A DNA stretch of 54,128 bases, from positions 1 to 54,128 of the forward strand of contig CAZFVY010000041.1 of the NCBI GenBank assembly GCA_964522665.1, in the 5' to 3' direction. The stretch comes from CAZFVY01 sp964522665. Its GTDB lineage: Bacteria > Verrucomicrobiota > Verrucomicrobiia > Limisphaerales > CAZFVY01. The notes beneath the pieces were generated by a model. The model was not told where the DNA came from and made no database searches. It saw only the letters and a program-made list of their open reading frames with translations. The translations under genes and the position numbers were made by a program. Of this stretch, positions 24,526-32,300 are shown in pieces; within the stretch, counting starts at the first letter, position 1, and every line of letters starts with the position of its first letter.

Positions 24526-25695
24526 TCAAAGCTCGTTGAGGATGCGCAGCATCGCCTCGCCCTGGGCCTGCATTTCGGCGGCGGATTTCTTGACGAAGAT
24601 CGGCACGGCGACCGAGCGGTCGAGCAATTCGGCGCTCTTGGCCCATTGCGTGCGCCAGGAATCGCGGTAAGCCGGCACGCCGTGGAACATGTGATTCCAC
24701 GTGCCGGAAAAATGCCAATCGATCGCGTCCGGCACGTTCTTTGTGATGAACCCCGCCTCGACGTAGCGCTTCAAGAATGCCTGGCAAATGCCCTGGCTCT
24801 CGAAATTGAAGATCAAGGTATCGGCCAAATCCCCGGCTTCGTCGGTGATGCGGCGGAAGTGAATTTTTTTGCTCTGCCGCAAAACTTCCTTGAGCGCGGT
24901 TTTGTTGCGCCGGTTCACGGCGACAATCGTGTCGAGCTTCGGCAACTGAGCCAGACCGACGGCCGCCTGCATCTCGGTCATGCGAAAATTGAGGCCGGGA
25001 ATGCTCCGGGTGTCGCGCCCGCGCGGGAACGCCGGGTTGCTCTCGTGGCCGTGATCGTGGTACTCGCGGCAGAATTTTTGCAGGGCGGCGTCATGCGTGA
25101 TGATCATCCCCCCTTCGCCGGTCGTAATCGTTTTGGCGAAATCGAGGCTGAACACGCCGGCCTCGGCCAGCGCGCCCACGTATTTGCCGCGGTATTGGGC
25201 GCCCAACGCCTCGCAGCCGTCCTCCAAGATGGGGATGCCCGCGCGACGGGCGATCACCTGAATGCGCTCCATGTCAGCGATGTTGCCCAACATGTGAACC
25301 GGGATGATGAGCTTGGTTTTCGGCGTGATGGCCCGGGCCAACGCGTCCGGGTCCATATTATAAGTGTCATCGATGTCCACGATCACCGGAACCGCGCCGA
25401 TGGCCAGGATCGCTTCGACGGTCGCGACGAACGTGAACGATTGCGTGATCACTTCGTCGCCGGGACGAACGCCGAGCGCGAGCATGGCGACATATTGCGC
25501 GATGGTCCCCGAGGTGACCGCCTGGGCGTGCGCCACGCCGAGTTTGGCGGCGAACGCGGCCTCGAACTCGCGCACGCGGTAGCGCCCGTTGCGCAACGGG
25601 ACGAAGCCGTGGGCGAAAAGGACGCCGTTGCTCTGGTCGAAGATTTCGTTTACCAACGCCTTTTCTTCGGCGCCAATGAGTTCAAAGCCTGGCAT
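24526..25695 (-). CDS. DegT/DnrJ/EryC1/StrS-family PLP aminotransferase, KdnA-like
   Basis: 389-aa sugar aminotransferase. PLP-binding Lys188 in SLDFAKTITTGEGG, Asp159 in ILEDGCEALGA, and TSGTIAQYVAML (phosphate cup) are intact. The N-terminus MPGFELIGAEEK and the DHGHESNPAFPRGRD / PGLNFRMTEMQAAVGLAQL stretches resemble KdnA, the Shewanella enzyme that aminates C8 of 8-oxo-Kdo, more than the UDP-4-keto-sugar aminotransferases; this comparison is from memory. No 4,6-dehydratase is present to supply a 4-keto sugar, but an alcohol dehydrogenase is two genes upstream, which fits an oxidise-then-aminate route. Confidence 0.85.
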   Translation of the reverse strand: MPGFELIGAEEKALVNEIFDQSNGVLFAHGFVPLRNGRYRVREFEAAFAAKLGVAHAQAVTSGTIAQYVAMLALGVRPGDEVITQSFTFVATVEAILAIGAVPVIVDIDDTYNMDPDALARAITPKTKLIIPVHMLGNIADMERIQVIARRAGIPILEDGCEALGAQYRGKYVGALAEAGVFSLDFAKTITTGEGGMIITHDAALQKFCREYHDHGHESNPAFPRGRDTRSIPGLNFRMTEMQAAVGLAQLPKLDTIVAVNRRNKTALKEVLRQSKKIHFRRITDEAGDLADTLIFNFESQGICQAFLKRYVEAGFITKNVPDAIDWHFSGTWNHMFHGVPAYRDSWRTQWAKSAELLDRSVAVPIFVKKSAAEMQAQGEAMLRILNEL

Positions 25696-25765
25696 AAATT
25701 GGAAAGGATGGCGGGCGAATCCGCCGGGAGACTGGCCCCTGCGGCGGACGGCCGGCAGGGAGTCG

Positions 25766-26398
25766 TTAGCGTTTCAATTTCAAAAGCAGGACGCTTTCGG
25801 TTTCTAAAATCTCGCGCAATTGGATGTCCACTTTGAAACCGGCGGGAATCAGGTAACGGCTGAGGAGCATGTCGGGCGAGGTAAGGTACTCGCGGCCGAA
25901 ATTCTGCGCGTTCGGAAACGATTGCTCGATCAACAGCGCTCCGTCGGCGGCCAAGCTGGCGGCGATCCGGTCGAAGATATCCCGCAACTGCGGCAGGATG
26001 TACCAAATGACCTCCTGCAACAGGATGAGGTCGTACGGCTGTTCCCCGCCGGGAATCGGCTCTTTCGCGACGTCCGCGACGACGAACTCGCAGCTTGGAT
26101 AGCTGGCCTGCGCCTTGGCGACGGCGGTGGGCGAGACATCAACGCCGCGGGCGAGGCCGATCCCGAGCGAGCGGCGCAACAGTTCGGTGAACCCGCCCAA
26201 ACCGCAGCCGATGTCGAGCGCCCGGTCATAGCGCCGGCCGTCCAAGAGCGTCAGCGCCACCCGGCGGGACACGGATTTGTTCCGCTTCTGACAGAGCCAC
26301 GGGTCCTCAAAATCGCGGTACATCCCTTCGAAGTTGCCCACGAAGGTCCAGGTCTTCGGATCGACCCAATACTCCAGCCAGCCTTTTTTGGGATCCAT
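25766..26398 (-). CDS. Class I SAM-dependent methyltransferase
   Basis: 210 aa; SAM-binding motif I is ALDIGCGLGGFTELL, followed by RGVDVSPTAVAKAQASYPSCEFVVADV and a DLILLQEVIWYILP motif-IV region. Small Methyltransf_11/25-like enzyme. Inserted between the ADH (8 nt) and aminotransferase genes, so it may N- or O-methylate the aminated sugar acid that these enzymes make. N-methyl amino groups on nonulosonates are known in other bacteria; the assignment here is inference. Confidence 0.82.
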   Translation of the reverse strand: MDPKKGWLEYWVDPKTWTFVGNFEGMYRDFEDPWLCQKRNKSVSRRVALTLLDGRRYDRALDIGCGLGGFTELLRRSLGIGLARGVDVSPTAVAKAQASYPSCEFVVADVAKEPIPGGEQPYDLILLQEVIWYILPQLRDIFDRIAASLAADGALLIEQSFPNAQNFGREYLTSPDMLLSRYLIPAGFKVDIQLREILETESVLLLKLKR

Positions 26399-26406
26399 GC
26401 GCGCGG

Positions 26407-27561
26407 CTAAAAGTAGGCTTTGAGGAACGCCGGCAGTTCGCCCTGGACGGTGAAGGGAACCGGGTTTTGATCGAAGCCCGGCTGCTGCGTTTTCATGATC
26501 TCGAGGACGTGCTCATACTTGTCCGGGCCGATGCCGAACGTGGCGAGCCTGGTCGGAACATGCAGTAAAGCCCACAACTCTTGCAGGCGGGCGAGGACCG
26601 CGCGCGCGTTCTCCTGGGGCGTGGCGCCCGGCGCCGCGACGCCGATCAGCGGCGCCAGTTCCGCGTAAAGATAGAAACCGGCGTCAATGTTGAAGCGGAC
26701 CATGTCCACGCAGAACACTCCCCCGCCGATGCCGTGCGGCACGCGGTAATAGACGCTCAGCGGATAGGAAATCGCCGCCGCGACGCCGGAGCCGGAGTTC
26801 ATCTGAATGATGCCGCCGAGAAAGGCGCCCAGCAACAATTCGAGCCGGCGATCGACGTTGGTCGGATCGTTCTTCAGGCTCGGCAGGGCGCCGGTCAGCC
26901 AGACGAACGCCTGGCGCGCGAGCATGTCGCTCATCGGCGTCCGCTGTTTGCACACGTAGCCTTCGAGCGTGTGCACGAGCGCGTCCACGCCCGAGCTTAG
27001 CGCGGATTTGTAGGGGCAACTCAGGGTCGTTTCGCCGTCGAGGATCGCGTGCGTCGCGAACATGTGCCGGCCGTTGATGCCCATCTTACGCTTGCTCACG
27101 GTGTCCACGAACGAAGCGTTGAAGGAAGCTTCACTGCCGGTGCCGGCGGTCGTCGGGATGAGGACGACCGGCACGCCGGGGCGTTGCAGCTTGTCGAACC
27201 CGCGGTACTCGAGCGGATCGCCCGGATTGGTGATCAACGCCGCCACCGCCTTCGCCGTGTCCATGCAACTGCCGCCGCCGACCCCGACGATGACGTCGGC
27301 GGTTTCGCCGCGGAAATTCTCCAGCGCGCCGCGCAGGGAGTCGTAAGTCGGCTCGGCCGCGCCGGGGTTGAGCGTCACCCGGGCGTTGCTGAACTCTTTG
27401 CGCAGGCCCGTCTCGACCTCGCGCCAGAGCGGGCTGCGGGCGAAACCCTCGTCCACCAGGACGGACGGCTTGCGGTAACCACGCTCGCGCAGAAAGCCGG
27501 CGAGCCGCCGCACCAGGCCATTCTCGGCCACCATATCGGTCTGAGTCTGAAATCGAAACAT
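26407..27561 (-). CDS. Iron-ADH-family alcohol dehydrogenase, possible KdnB analogue, with altered metal site
   Basis: 384-aa group III (Fe-containing) ADH. NAD-binding GVGGGSCMDTAKAVA (93-107) and PTTAGTGSEAS (136-146) are clear. Of the usual four metal ligands, Asp193 and His197 (GVDALVHTLEG) and His276 (RVPHG) are present, but the position of the remaining His lies in GVAAAISYPLSVYY (residues 259-272) and reads Ala; the adjacent catalytic-type His is Tyr266. KdnB from Shewanella belongs to this superfamily and works with KdnA, whose likely counterpart lies two genes downstream. Probably oxidises a hydroxyl of a sugar acid before transamination, if active. Confidence 0.85.
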   Translation of the reverse strand: MFRFQTQTDMVAENGLVRRLAGFLRERGYRKPSVLVDEGFARSPLWREVETGLRKEFSNARVTLNPGAAEPTYDSLRGALENFRGETADVIVGVGGGSCMDTAKAVAALITNPGDPLEYRGFDKLQRPGVPVVLIPTTAGTGSEASFNASFVDTVSKRKMGINGRHMFATHAILDGETTLSCPYKSALSSGVDALVHTLEGYVCKQRTPMSDMLARQAFVWLTGALPSLKNDPTNVDRRLELLLGAFLGGIIQMNSGSGVAAAISYPLSVYYRVPHGIGGGVFCVDMVRFNIDAGFYLYAELAPLIGVAAPGATPQENARAVLARLQELWALLHVPTRLATFGIGPDKYEHVLEIMKTQQPGFDQNPVPFTVQGELPAFLKAYF

Positions 27562-27605
27562 GGTATGAAATCGCAGGGTGAAGGTTCCTTCTCGGCGCCG
27601 CGCGA

Positions 27606-27956
27606 TTACGCTTCGCCTTCGCCAAAGACGCGTTTGAGCGTCAGCACGTCTTGCAGGCGGAATTCATCGTCGATCACCGGGATCAATGTGATGCCCGTGA
27701 TCAACAGTTTCCGCGCGGCCGCCAAGTCGGCGGACCGCAAATAGCGGAACGACGGCCGGAGCAGGGTGCGCAGCGGAGTATGCACATCGACGCCGGCGAG
27801 GATCGCGCGCAGCACGTCGCCCTCGCTGAACACGCCGACCACCTTGTCGCCTTTGGCGATGACCACGACGCACCGGCTTTCGTTGCGTTGAATCGACGCA
27901 ATCGCCTCCTGCATGGTCGCCGAGTCGCGGACGCAAAAATCTGCCAAGGGTTTCAC
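27606..27956 (-). CDS. Stand-alone CBS-domain pair protein
   Basis: 116 aa consisting of two CBS motifs (Bateman module): DFCVRDSATMQEAIASIQRNESRCVVVI...VVGVFSEGDVLRAILAG and FRYLRSADLAAARKLLITGITLIPVID. No catalytic domain follows. In legionaminic-acid loci a CBS pair is fused to a nucleotidyltransferase (PtmE); here the CBS half stands alone between neuC and the ADH. It may be an adenosyl-nucleotide-sensing regulatory subunit of a pathway enzyme. GTG start, since no ATG exists between it and the upstream in-frame stop; Shine-Dalgarno is poor. Confidence 0.8.
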   Translation of the reverse strand: MKPLADFCVRDSATMQEAIASIQRNESRCVVVIAKGDKVVGVFSEGDVLRAILAGVDVHTPLRTLLRPSFRYLRSADLAAARKLLITGITLIPVIDDEFRLQDVLTLKRVFGEGEA

Positions 27957-27989
27957 TGGATTAAGGGATCGCGAAAAACGCGGGCCGGT

Positions 27990-29138
27990 CTAATAGGTCA
28001 GATTCTTGACCAGGATCTTTTCGGTGACCTCGGTCTCCCGCAGCAGGTTGAGGATGCGCTCGGAGGAGCGCCCGTCGCCGTACGGATTGTGGCAATTATG
28101 CTGCAGTTCCGCGCGAAACTCGGGCGAGAGCGCCCGGCGGAGGCCCGCCACGATCGCCGGCTCCTCGAAGGGGACGTTGATGACGTTCGGGCCTTGCAGG
28201 CGGCGATGCTGGCGCCGTCCCAAGTTGACGGCCGGCAGTTTGAACGAGGGAGCCTCGAGCAAACCCGAGCTGGAGTTGCCGATCATGCCGGCGGCCAGCC
28301 GCATGATGCCGAGGTAATCCTCGCGCCGCAGATTCGCGAACGCGTGGAACTCGCCGTGCCGATGGCGGTCGATGCCCTCGCGGATCATGAGCGAGCCGGC
28401 GTCGTTGTTGGGGAGAATGACGATCTTCGGCAGGTCGAACTGCCGCAAGGCCCGCATCGTCACGTCGATCTGCTCGGCCGCCTGTTCAAATTCCTCGGTC
28501 ACCGGATGCTGCACCACCAGGAGAAACGGCCGGCCGAAATCGATCCCGTGCGCCTGCTCCAGGGCTGCCTTCGGGGTATATAACCCTTGCGCCAGCTCGT
28601 CCACTTGCGGCGCGCCCACGTTATGCACGCGGAACGGCTCCTCGCCCAGCCGCACCAACCGCTCGGCGGCGTCTTCGTTCGAGGCGAAGTGCAAATGGGC
28701 GAACTTGCCGATCGCGTGCCGCGTCATGCCGTCAATGTTTCCGGAAAGTTCGCCGGCTTGAATGTGCGCCACCGGGATATAACAAAACGCGCCCGCCAAC
28801 GCGCCCATCAACTGCTCGCCGCGGTCCCCCGCCAATACGATCCAATCCGGCCGGCTGTTGGCGATCACGTCCGCCAGCGAGCACAGGCAAATCCCGAGGG
28901 ATTTGACTTGCGTCGTGTGGTTATAGCCGTCCAACGACATATAGATGCGATAATCCACCTTGAAGCCGTCGGCTTCGATGTCCTCGACCGAAAGGCCGAA
29001 CGAGGGCAACAGATGCATGTTCGTCGCGCAGATCGAGTATTTAAACTGCGGCGACCGGTCGCACAGCCGCAGAATGGGGCGGATATAGCCCCACTCGCCG
29101 CGCGAACCGGTGATGAATAGCAGTTTAAGCGGCTTCAC
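27990..29138 (-). CDS. neuC: UDP-N-acetylhexosamine 2-epimerase, hydrolysing (NeuC/LegG family)
   Basis: Releases UDP while inverting C2 to give the free 2-acetamido-hexose used by NeuB. 382 aa, GT-B fold: KLLFITGSRGEWGYIRPIL at the N-terminus, LAGDRGEQLMGALAG, HIQAGELSGNIDGMTRHAIGKFAHLHF, HNVGAPQVDEL and GMIGNSSSGLLEAP, all NeuC/LegG hallmarks. GTG start chosen because it overlaps the neuB stop as GTGA; an upstream in-frame extension would run further into neuB. With a 4-epimerase upstream, the true substrate could be UDP-GlcNAc or UDP-GalNAc. Confidence 0.92.
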   Translation of the reverse strand: MKPLKLLFITGSRGEWGYIRPILRLCDRSPQFKYSICATNMHLLPSFGLSVEDIEADGFKVDYRIYMSLDGYNHTTQVKSLGICLCSLADVIANSRPDWIVLAGDRGEQLMGALAGAFCYIPVAHIQAGELSGNIDGMTRHAIGKFAHLHFASNEDAAERLVRLGEEPFRVHNVGAPQVDELAQGLYTPKAALEQAHGIDFGRPFLLVVQHPVTEEFEQAAEQIDVTMRALRQFDLPKIVILPNNDAGSLMIREGIDRHRHGEFHAFANLRREDYLGIMRLAAGMIGNSSSGLLEAPSFKLPAVNLGRRQHRRLQGPNVINVPFEEPAIVAGLRRALSPEFRAELQHNCHNPYGDGRSSERILNLLRETEVTEKILVKNLTY

Positions 29139-30178
29139 GAGAGCTTGGCGCCGTCGAGGTCTTCCCACGCCACCAAACGGTTGGCCGCGATGTCGCGGAC
29201 GGCCTTACGACCCAGGATTTGATCCATCAAATGCGAGGGAATTCCCGTGCCCGGCCGTTTGGTCCAAATCGTTTCCTGGGTAATGGTCTCGCCGGCGCGG
29301 ATGGCGCGAGTGCTGACAATGCTGCGGAACGCCCACGTTCGGATCGGCTTTTCCAGCGAATGCACCTGCTTGTCCGAGCCGAGGGCGGCCTCGATCTTGC
29401 GCACGCCATCGACGAGGTTCGCGAGGTCGCGAAAATCGATCGAAACGGATTGGTCCGGCCCGGGCTGGCGTTTGTCGAGGATCACATGCTTCTCGATGAT
29501 GCGCGCGCCGAGCGTCACGGCGGCAAAGCAGGTATAAATATCCGGGGTGTGGTCGGAATGGCCGATGACGGCGTTCGGATAGCGCTCAATCATCCGCGTG
29601 ATGACGCGCAAATTGACGTCCTCCCACTTGGGCGGATACTCCGAGACGCAGTTCGTCAACGCCAATGGGACGCCGGTCGCCGTCAGCGCGGCGTAGGTGC
29701 GGTCGATTTCCTCGAACGTGCACATCCCCGTCGAGACGATCATCGGGACGCGAAACGTTTTGGCCATGCGCGTCAGGCTCGGCACGTCGGTCATTTCGCC
29801 CGACCCAATTTTGATTAGGTCCAGGCCGATGCCGACCATCTCTTCCGCCGCCTTGTAACTGAACGGCGTGCACATGTAGCGAATGCCGAGTTCACCGCAG
29901 TACGCCATCAGTTCGCGGTGCCCATCCAGTTTCAGGGCGTAGCGCTTGAGAAACTCGTAGAGCGGGATATTGAAGTTACTCGAGGTCGGCACGTCCGGCA
30001 GCATCTCCTCGTCGGGCAAATGGTGCTGGAATTTGATCGCGTCCGCGCCGGCGAGCTTCGCCTGCCGGCACATTTCGCGGGCCGTCGGCAAATCGCCCAG
30101 ATGATTGTCGCAACCTTCGGCGATGATGAAGACCGGTTCGTTGTCACCGATGGCTCGGGTTCCCAGATTGATTTTCAT
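29135..30178 (-). CDS. neuB: N-acetylneuraminate-type synthase (NeuB) with C-terminal SAF domain
   Basis: Condenses PEP with a 2-acetamido-hexose to a nine-carbon ulosonic acid. TIM-barrel motifs: FIIAEGCDNHLGDL, DAIKFQHH, YMCTPFSYKAAEEM, DLIKIGSGEM, MIVSTGM, CVSEYPPKWEDVNL and IGHSDHT; residues about 285-347 form the antifreeze-like SAF domain. ATG giving MKINLGTRAIG overlaps the 4-epimerase stop (ATGA). 347 aa is the family norm. Proves a nonulosonic-acid pathway; since no 4,6-dehydratase is present, the product is more likely sialic-like (with 9-OH) than legionaminic or pseudaminic acid. Confidence 0.95.
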   Translation of the reverse strand: MKINLGTRAIGDNEPVFIIAEGCDNHLGDLPTAREMCRQAKLAGADAIKFQHHLPDEEMLPDVPTSSNFNIPLYEFLKRYALKLDGHRELMAYCGELGIRYMCTPFSYKAAEEMVGIGLDLIKIGSGEMTDVPSLTRMAKTFRVPMIVSTGMCTFEEIDRTYAALTATGVPLALTNCVSEYPPKWEDVNLRVITRMIERYPNAVIGHSDHTPDIYTCFAAVTLGARIIEKHVILDKRQPGPDQSVSIDFRDLANLVDGVRKIEAALGSDKQVHSLEKPIRTWAFRSIVSTRAIRAGETITQETIWTKRPGTGIPSHLMDQILGRKAVRDIAANRLVAWEDLDGAKLS

Positions 30179-31266
30179 GGCTTGATGGCGGGCGAGGATG
30201 CGGGGCGCGCGGCGGGCGCCGGGGTTTGACTTTCGGGCCTGCTCAAGTCGCGCAGATACCACTCCAGCGCGGTATCGAGGCCTTGGGCGACGGTATGCGT
30301 CGGCGCGTAGCCGAGGAGCGCGGCGGCCTTGCTGATGTCCGCCTCGGAATGCCGGACGTCGCCTTCGCGGAACGGGCGATAGACCGGTTTAAGACCCTGC
30401 AGATGGGCATGGCGCGCCGCGAGTCGCTCGCGCAAAAACTCGAACAACTGGTTCAAAGTCGTGCGCGTGCCGCAGGCGACGTTAAACACTTGATTGACCG
30501 CCATCGCGTCGGTGGTCGTGGCCGCGAGGAGGTTCGCCTGGGTTACGTTGTCGATGAAGCAGAAGTCGCGGCTGGTTTCCCCGTCGCCGTTGATTTCGAC
30601 CGCCTCGCCGCGAATCATCGCGGCGATCCAACGGGGGATCACGGCCGCGTACGCGCCTTCCGGGTCCTGGCGCGGCCCGAAGACGTTGAAATAACGCAAA
30701 CCGACGCTTTCGACGCCGTAGCAGCGGCCAAAGACGTCGGCGTAAATCTCATTGAAATATTTCGTCGCCGCGTACGGCGAAAGCAGGCGGCCGGTCGAGG
30801 TTTCGACCTTGGGCAAATCGGGATTGTCGCCGTAAACCGAACTGCTGGCGGCATAGACGAAACGTTTGACCTTGGCGTCCCGCACCGCAACCAGGAGATT
30901 CAGGAAGCCCGTGACGTTGCTCGCGTGACTGGTGAGCGGGTCCTCGATCGAGCGGGGAACGGAACCGAGCGCCGCCTCGTGGAGGACGAAATCAACTCCG
31001 CGACAAACTTGCCGGCAGGTCTCCACATCGCAGACGTCGCCTGGGACGAATTCGAAACGCGCCCAATCTTCCCGCGGCAGGGCCGCCTTGACCTCGTCGA
31101 GATTGCGCTTGTGGCCCGTCGAAAAATTATCGAGTCCGGTGACGCGCTGGCCCAGACGCAGCAGGGCTTCCGTCAGATTGGCGCCGATAAACCCGCCCGC
31201 GCCGGTGACCAGCCAGGAGCGGGGCGCGCGTTTTAACTCGGACTGGAGCTGCGGGTACGTTGGCAA
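30175..31266 (-). CDS. wbpP: UDP-N-acetylglucosamine 4-epimerase (WbpP/TviC-type)
   Basis: 363-aa extended SDR interconverting UDP-GlcNAc and UDP-GalNAc (or their uronates). WITGxxGFIG-type motif LVTGAGGFIGANL (19-31), GLDNFSTGHKRNLDEV, AALGSVPRSIEDP, AASSSVYGDNPDLPK, catalytic YAATK (Tyr165, Lys169), GLRYFNVFGPRQDPEGAYAAVIPRW and INGDGETSRDFCFIDNV: near signature-level match to WbpP/TviC. TTG start, giving the normal N-terminal length for the family; no ATG is available. First biosynthetic gene after the regulators and coupled to neuB by a 4-nt overlap. Confidence 0.92.
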   Translation of the reverse strand: MPTYPQLQSELKRAPRSWLVTGAGGFIGANLTEALLRLGQRVTGLDNFSTGHKRNLDEVKAALPREDWARFEFVPGDVCDVETCRQVCRGVDFVLHEAALGSVPRSIEDPLTSHASNVTGFLNLLVAVRDAKVKRFVYAASSSVYGDNPDLPKVETSTGRLLSPYAATKYFNEIYADVFGRCYGVESVGLRYFNVFGPRQDPEGAYAAVIPRWIAAMIRGEAVEINGDGETSRDFCFIDNVTQANLLAATTTDAMAVNQVFNVACGTRTTLNQLFEFLRERLAARHAHLQGLKPVYRPFREGDVRHSEADISKAAALLGYAPTHTVAQGLDTALEWYLRDLSRPESQTPAPAARPASSPAIKP

Positions 31267-31408
31267 AATATGCAGTGGTGAACCGGCGGAGACGCGCGCA
31301 GAGCCGTTTGCTTCAACGCTTGATTCTCATCGGTAAGTTAAGCAACGGCCTTTCCGCCGACGGGAAAACGCCGAGCTTTGGCGTCTGTCCCCAGGCCCCG
31401 GAAGAGCC

Positions 31409-31900
31409 TCAAAGTAACTTTTCCGCGAGCGGCGCGAGCGTTTTCACCCGCTTGTGGACGACCGACAACGTTTTCAGCCGATCCGAGAACATTTTGTACT
31501 CCTCGCGTCCGAAGACCCCTTCCTTCCACTCGGCCTCGAGGATGTCCCGCAGCGACTCGAGCCGCGCCTGCGAGGAGGTCAGCCGCGGTTTGAGAAAATC
31601 ATTGAAACCGCTCTTGATGAGCGCCCGCAGGTCGGCCACGACTTCGTAGTAATCCCGGCGCTGGCCCTGCACCCAGACGTGCCGGATGGCGCCCCAGGAG
31701 ACCAATTGCCGCGTGCCGTTACTGGCGCTCGCCTTACTGATCCCCAGCATCTCGACGATGTCATCGAGCGACACCGGCGCCGCGGATAAGTAAAGCAGCC
31801 CGTAAATCTGGCCGGTCGAACGCGGCAAGCCGAGCAACTGGCAGAGCCGGCCGCTGGCTTCCACCATATCACGCTGAGTTCGAGAACGAATTGTCGCCAT
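31409..31900 (-). CDS. GbsR/MarR-like winged-helix transcriptional regulator
   Basis: 163-aa DNA-binding protein. The winged helix-turn-helix spans about residues 30-90 (TGQIYGLLYLSAAPVSLDDIVEMLGISKASASNGTRQLVSWGAI), the pattern of the GbsR branch of MarR regulators; the rest is helical and probably dimerises. Start ATG is fixed by a good Shine-Dalgarno (AGGAG, 8 nt upstream). Sits between the NusG-like gene and the first biosynthetic gene, with a 400-nt leader containing a 42-bp palindrome that is a plausible operator. Likely represses or tunes the locus and itself in response to a metabolite; inference. Confidence 0.85.
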   Translation of the reverse strand: MATIRSRTQRDMVEASGRLCQLLGLPRSTGQIYGLLYLSAAPVSLDDIVEMLGISKASASNGTRQLVSWGAIRHVWVQGQRRDYYEVVADLRALIKSGFNDFLKPRLTSSQARLESLRDILEAEWKEGVFGREEYKMFSDRLKTLSVVHKRVKTLAPLAEKLL

Positions 31901-31908
31901 GAGAGTGG

Positions 31909-31913
31909 CTCCT
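31909..31913 (-). promoter_or_regulatory. Shine-Dalgarno of the GbsR-like regulator
   Basis: AGGAG on the minus strand with 8 nt to the ATG. It decides the start, because open reading continues well upstream in the same frame. Confidence 0.7.
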
Positions 31914-32300
31914 GGTTCGTCGTAACGGCGGGGTTCCGGCGGAAGATTCGGGCGCGCATTACGCGCGCGTCGGAGCCGGTTCAAAGCTCCAGTCGCGGCG
32001 GCGTCCGGGCGGACTTCGTCCCCGTCAATTCGCCGGCCGTTTTGGCGTGGGCGACTGGTCTCCGGGGTCGGACCGTTTACAACGTTCAATTACAATTGCA
32101 CGAAATAAACGGTATGGCAAATTATGCAAGCGAAAAACCACCCCGGAACGCGCGGCTTCGACTCTCAAAAACCGGCCCGAGCCGCCCGGGGGCCGATTGA
32201 GGCGCCAGCCCCAGCTCGAATGGAGGGCGACCGCGCTCACGGTCGCGCCGAACGCGCGGGTCTCAGCGCCACTTGAGAATAGCACAGCGCCGCCCTAGCT
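31914..32300. other. Non-coding leader between the NusG-like and GbsR-like genes
   Basis: About 390 nt with no supportable gene; frames on either strand are low-complexity Arg/Pro-rich. Contains a locally AT-rich stretch (about 32075-32130) within GC-rich flanks and the palindrome described separately. Minus-strand hexamers such as TTGCCA and TTGTAA occur in the AT-rich part, but I cannot fix a promoter. I saw no ops/JUMPstart-like GGTAGC element here. Confidence 0.5.
32072..32113. promoter_or_regulatory. 42-bp imperfect palindrome, candidate operator
   Basis: Arms are perfectly symmetric about position 32092.5: outer ACCGTTTA / TAAACGGT match 8 of 8, inner CGTTCAATT / AATTGCACG match 8 of 9, with 16 of 21 pairs complementary over the full length. 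It lies about 170 nt upstream of the GbsR-like start, in the only long leader at the head of the cluster. Size and symmetry suit a dimeric (or pair of dimers of a) winged-helix regulator. Binding by the adjacent regulator is inference. Confidence 0.6.

Noticed and set aside
24328..25836. Long (502-codon) open frame on the plus strand antisense to neuA and the aminotransferase
   Set aside because: Arg/His/Asp-rich translation with no family motif; a by-product of high GC opposite two well-defined genes.
23800..31266. Legionaminic or pseudaminic acid pathway
   Set aside because: NeuB/NeuC/NeuA are present but there is no LegB/PseB 4,6-dehydratase, and the SDR at 30.2-31.3 kb is clearly a WbpP-type 4-epimerase.
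31914..32300. ops/JUMPstart element for an RfaH-type factor
   Set aside because: No GGTAGC-like core found on either strand in the leader.
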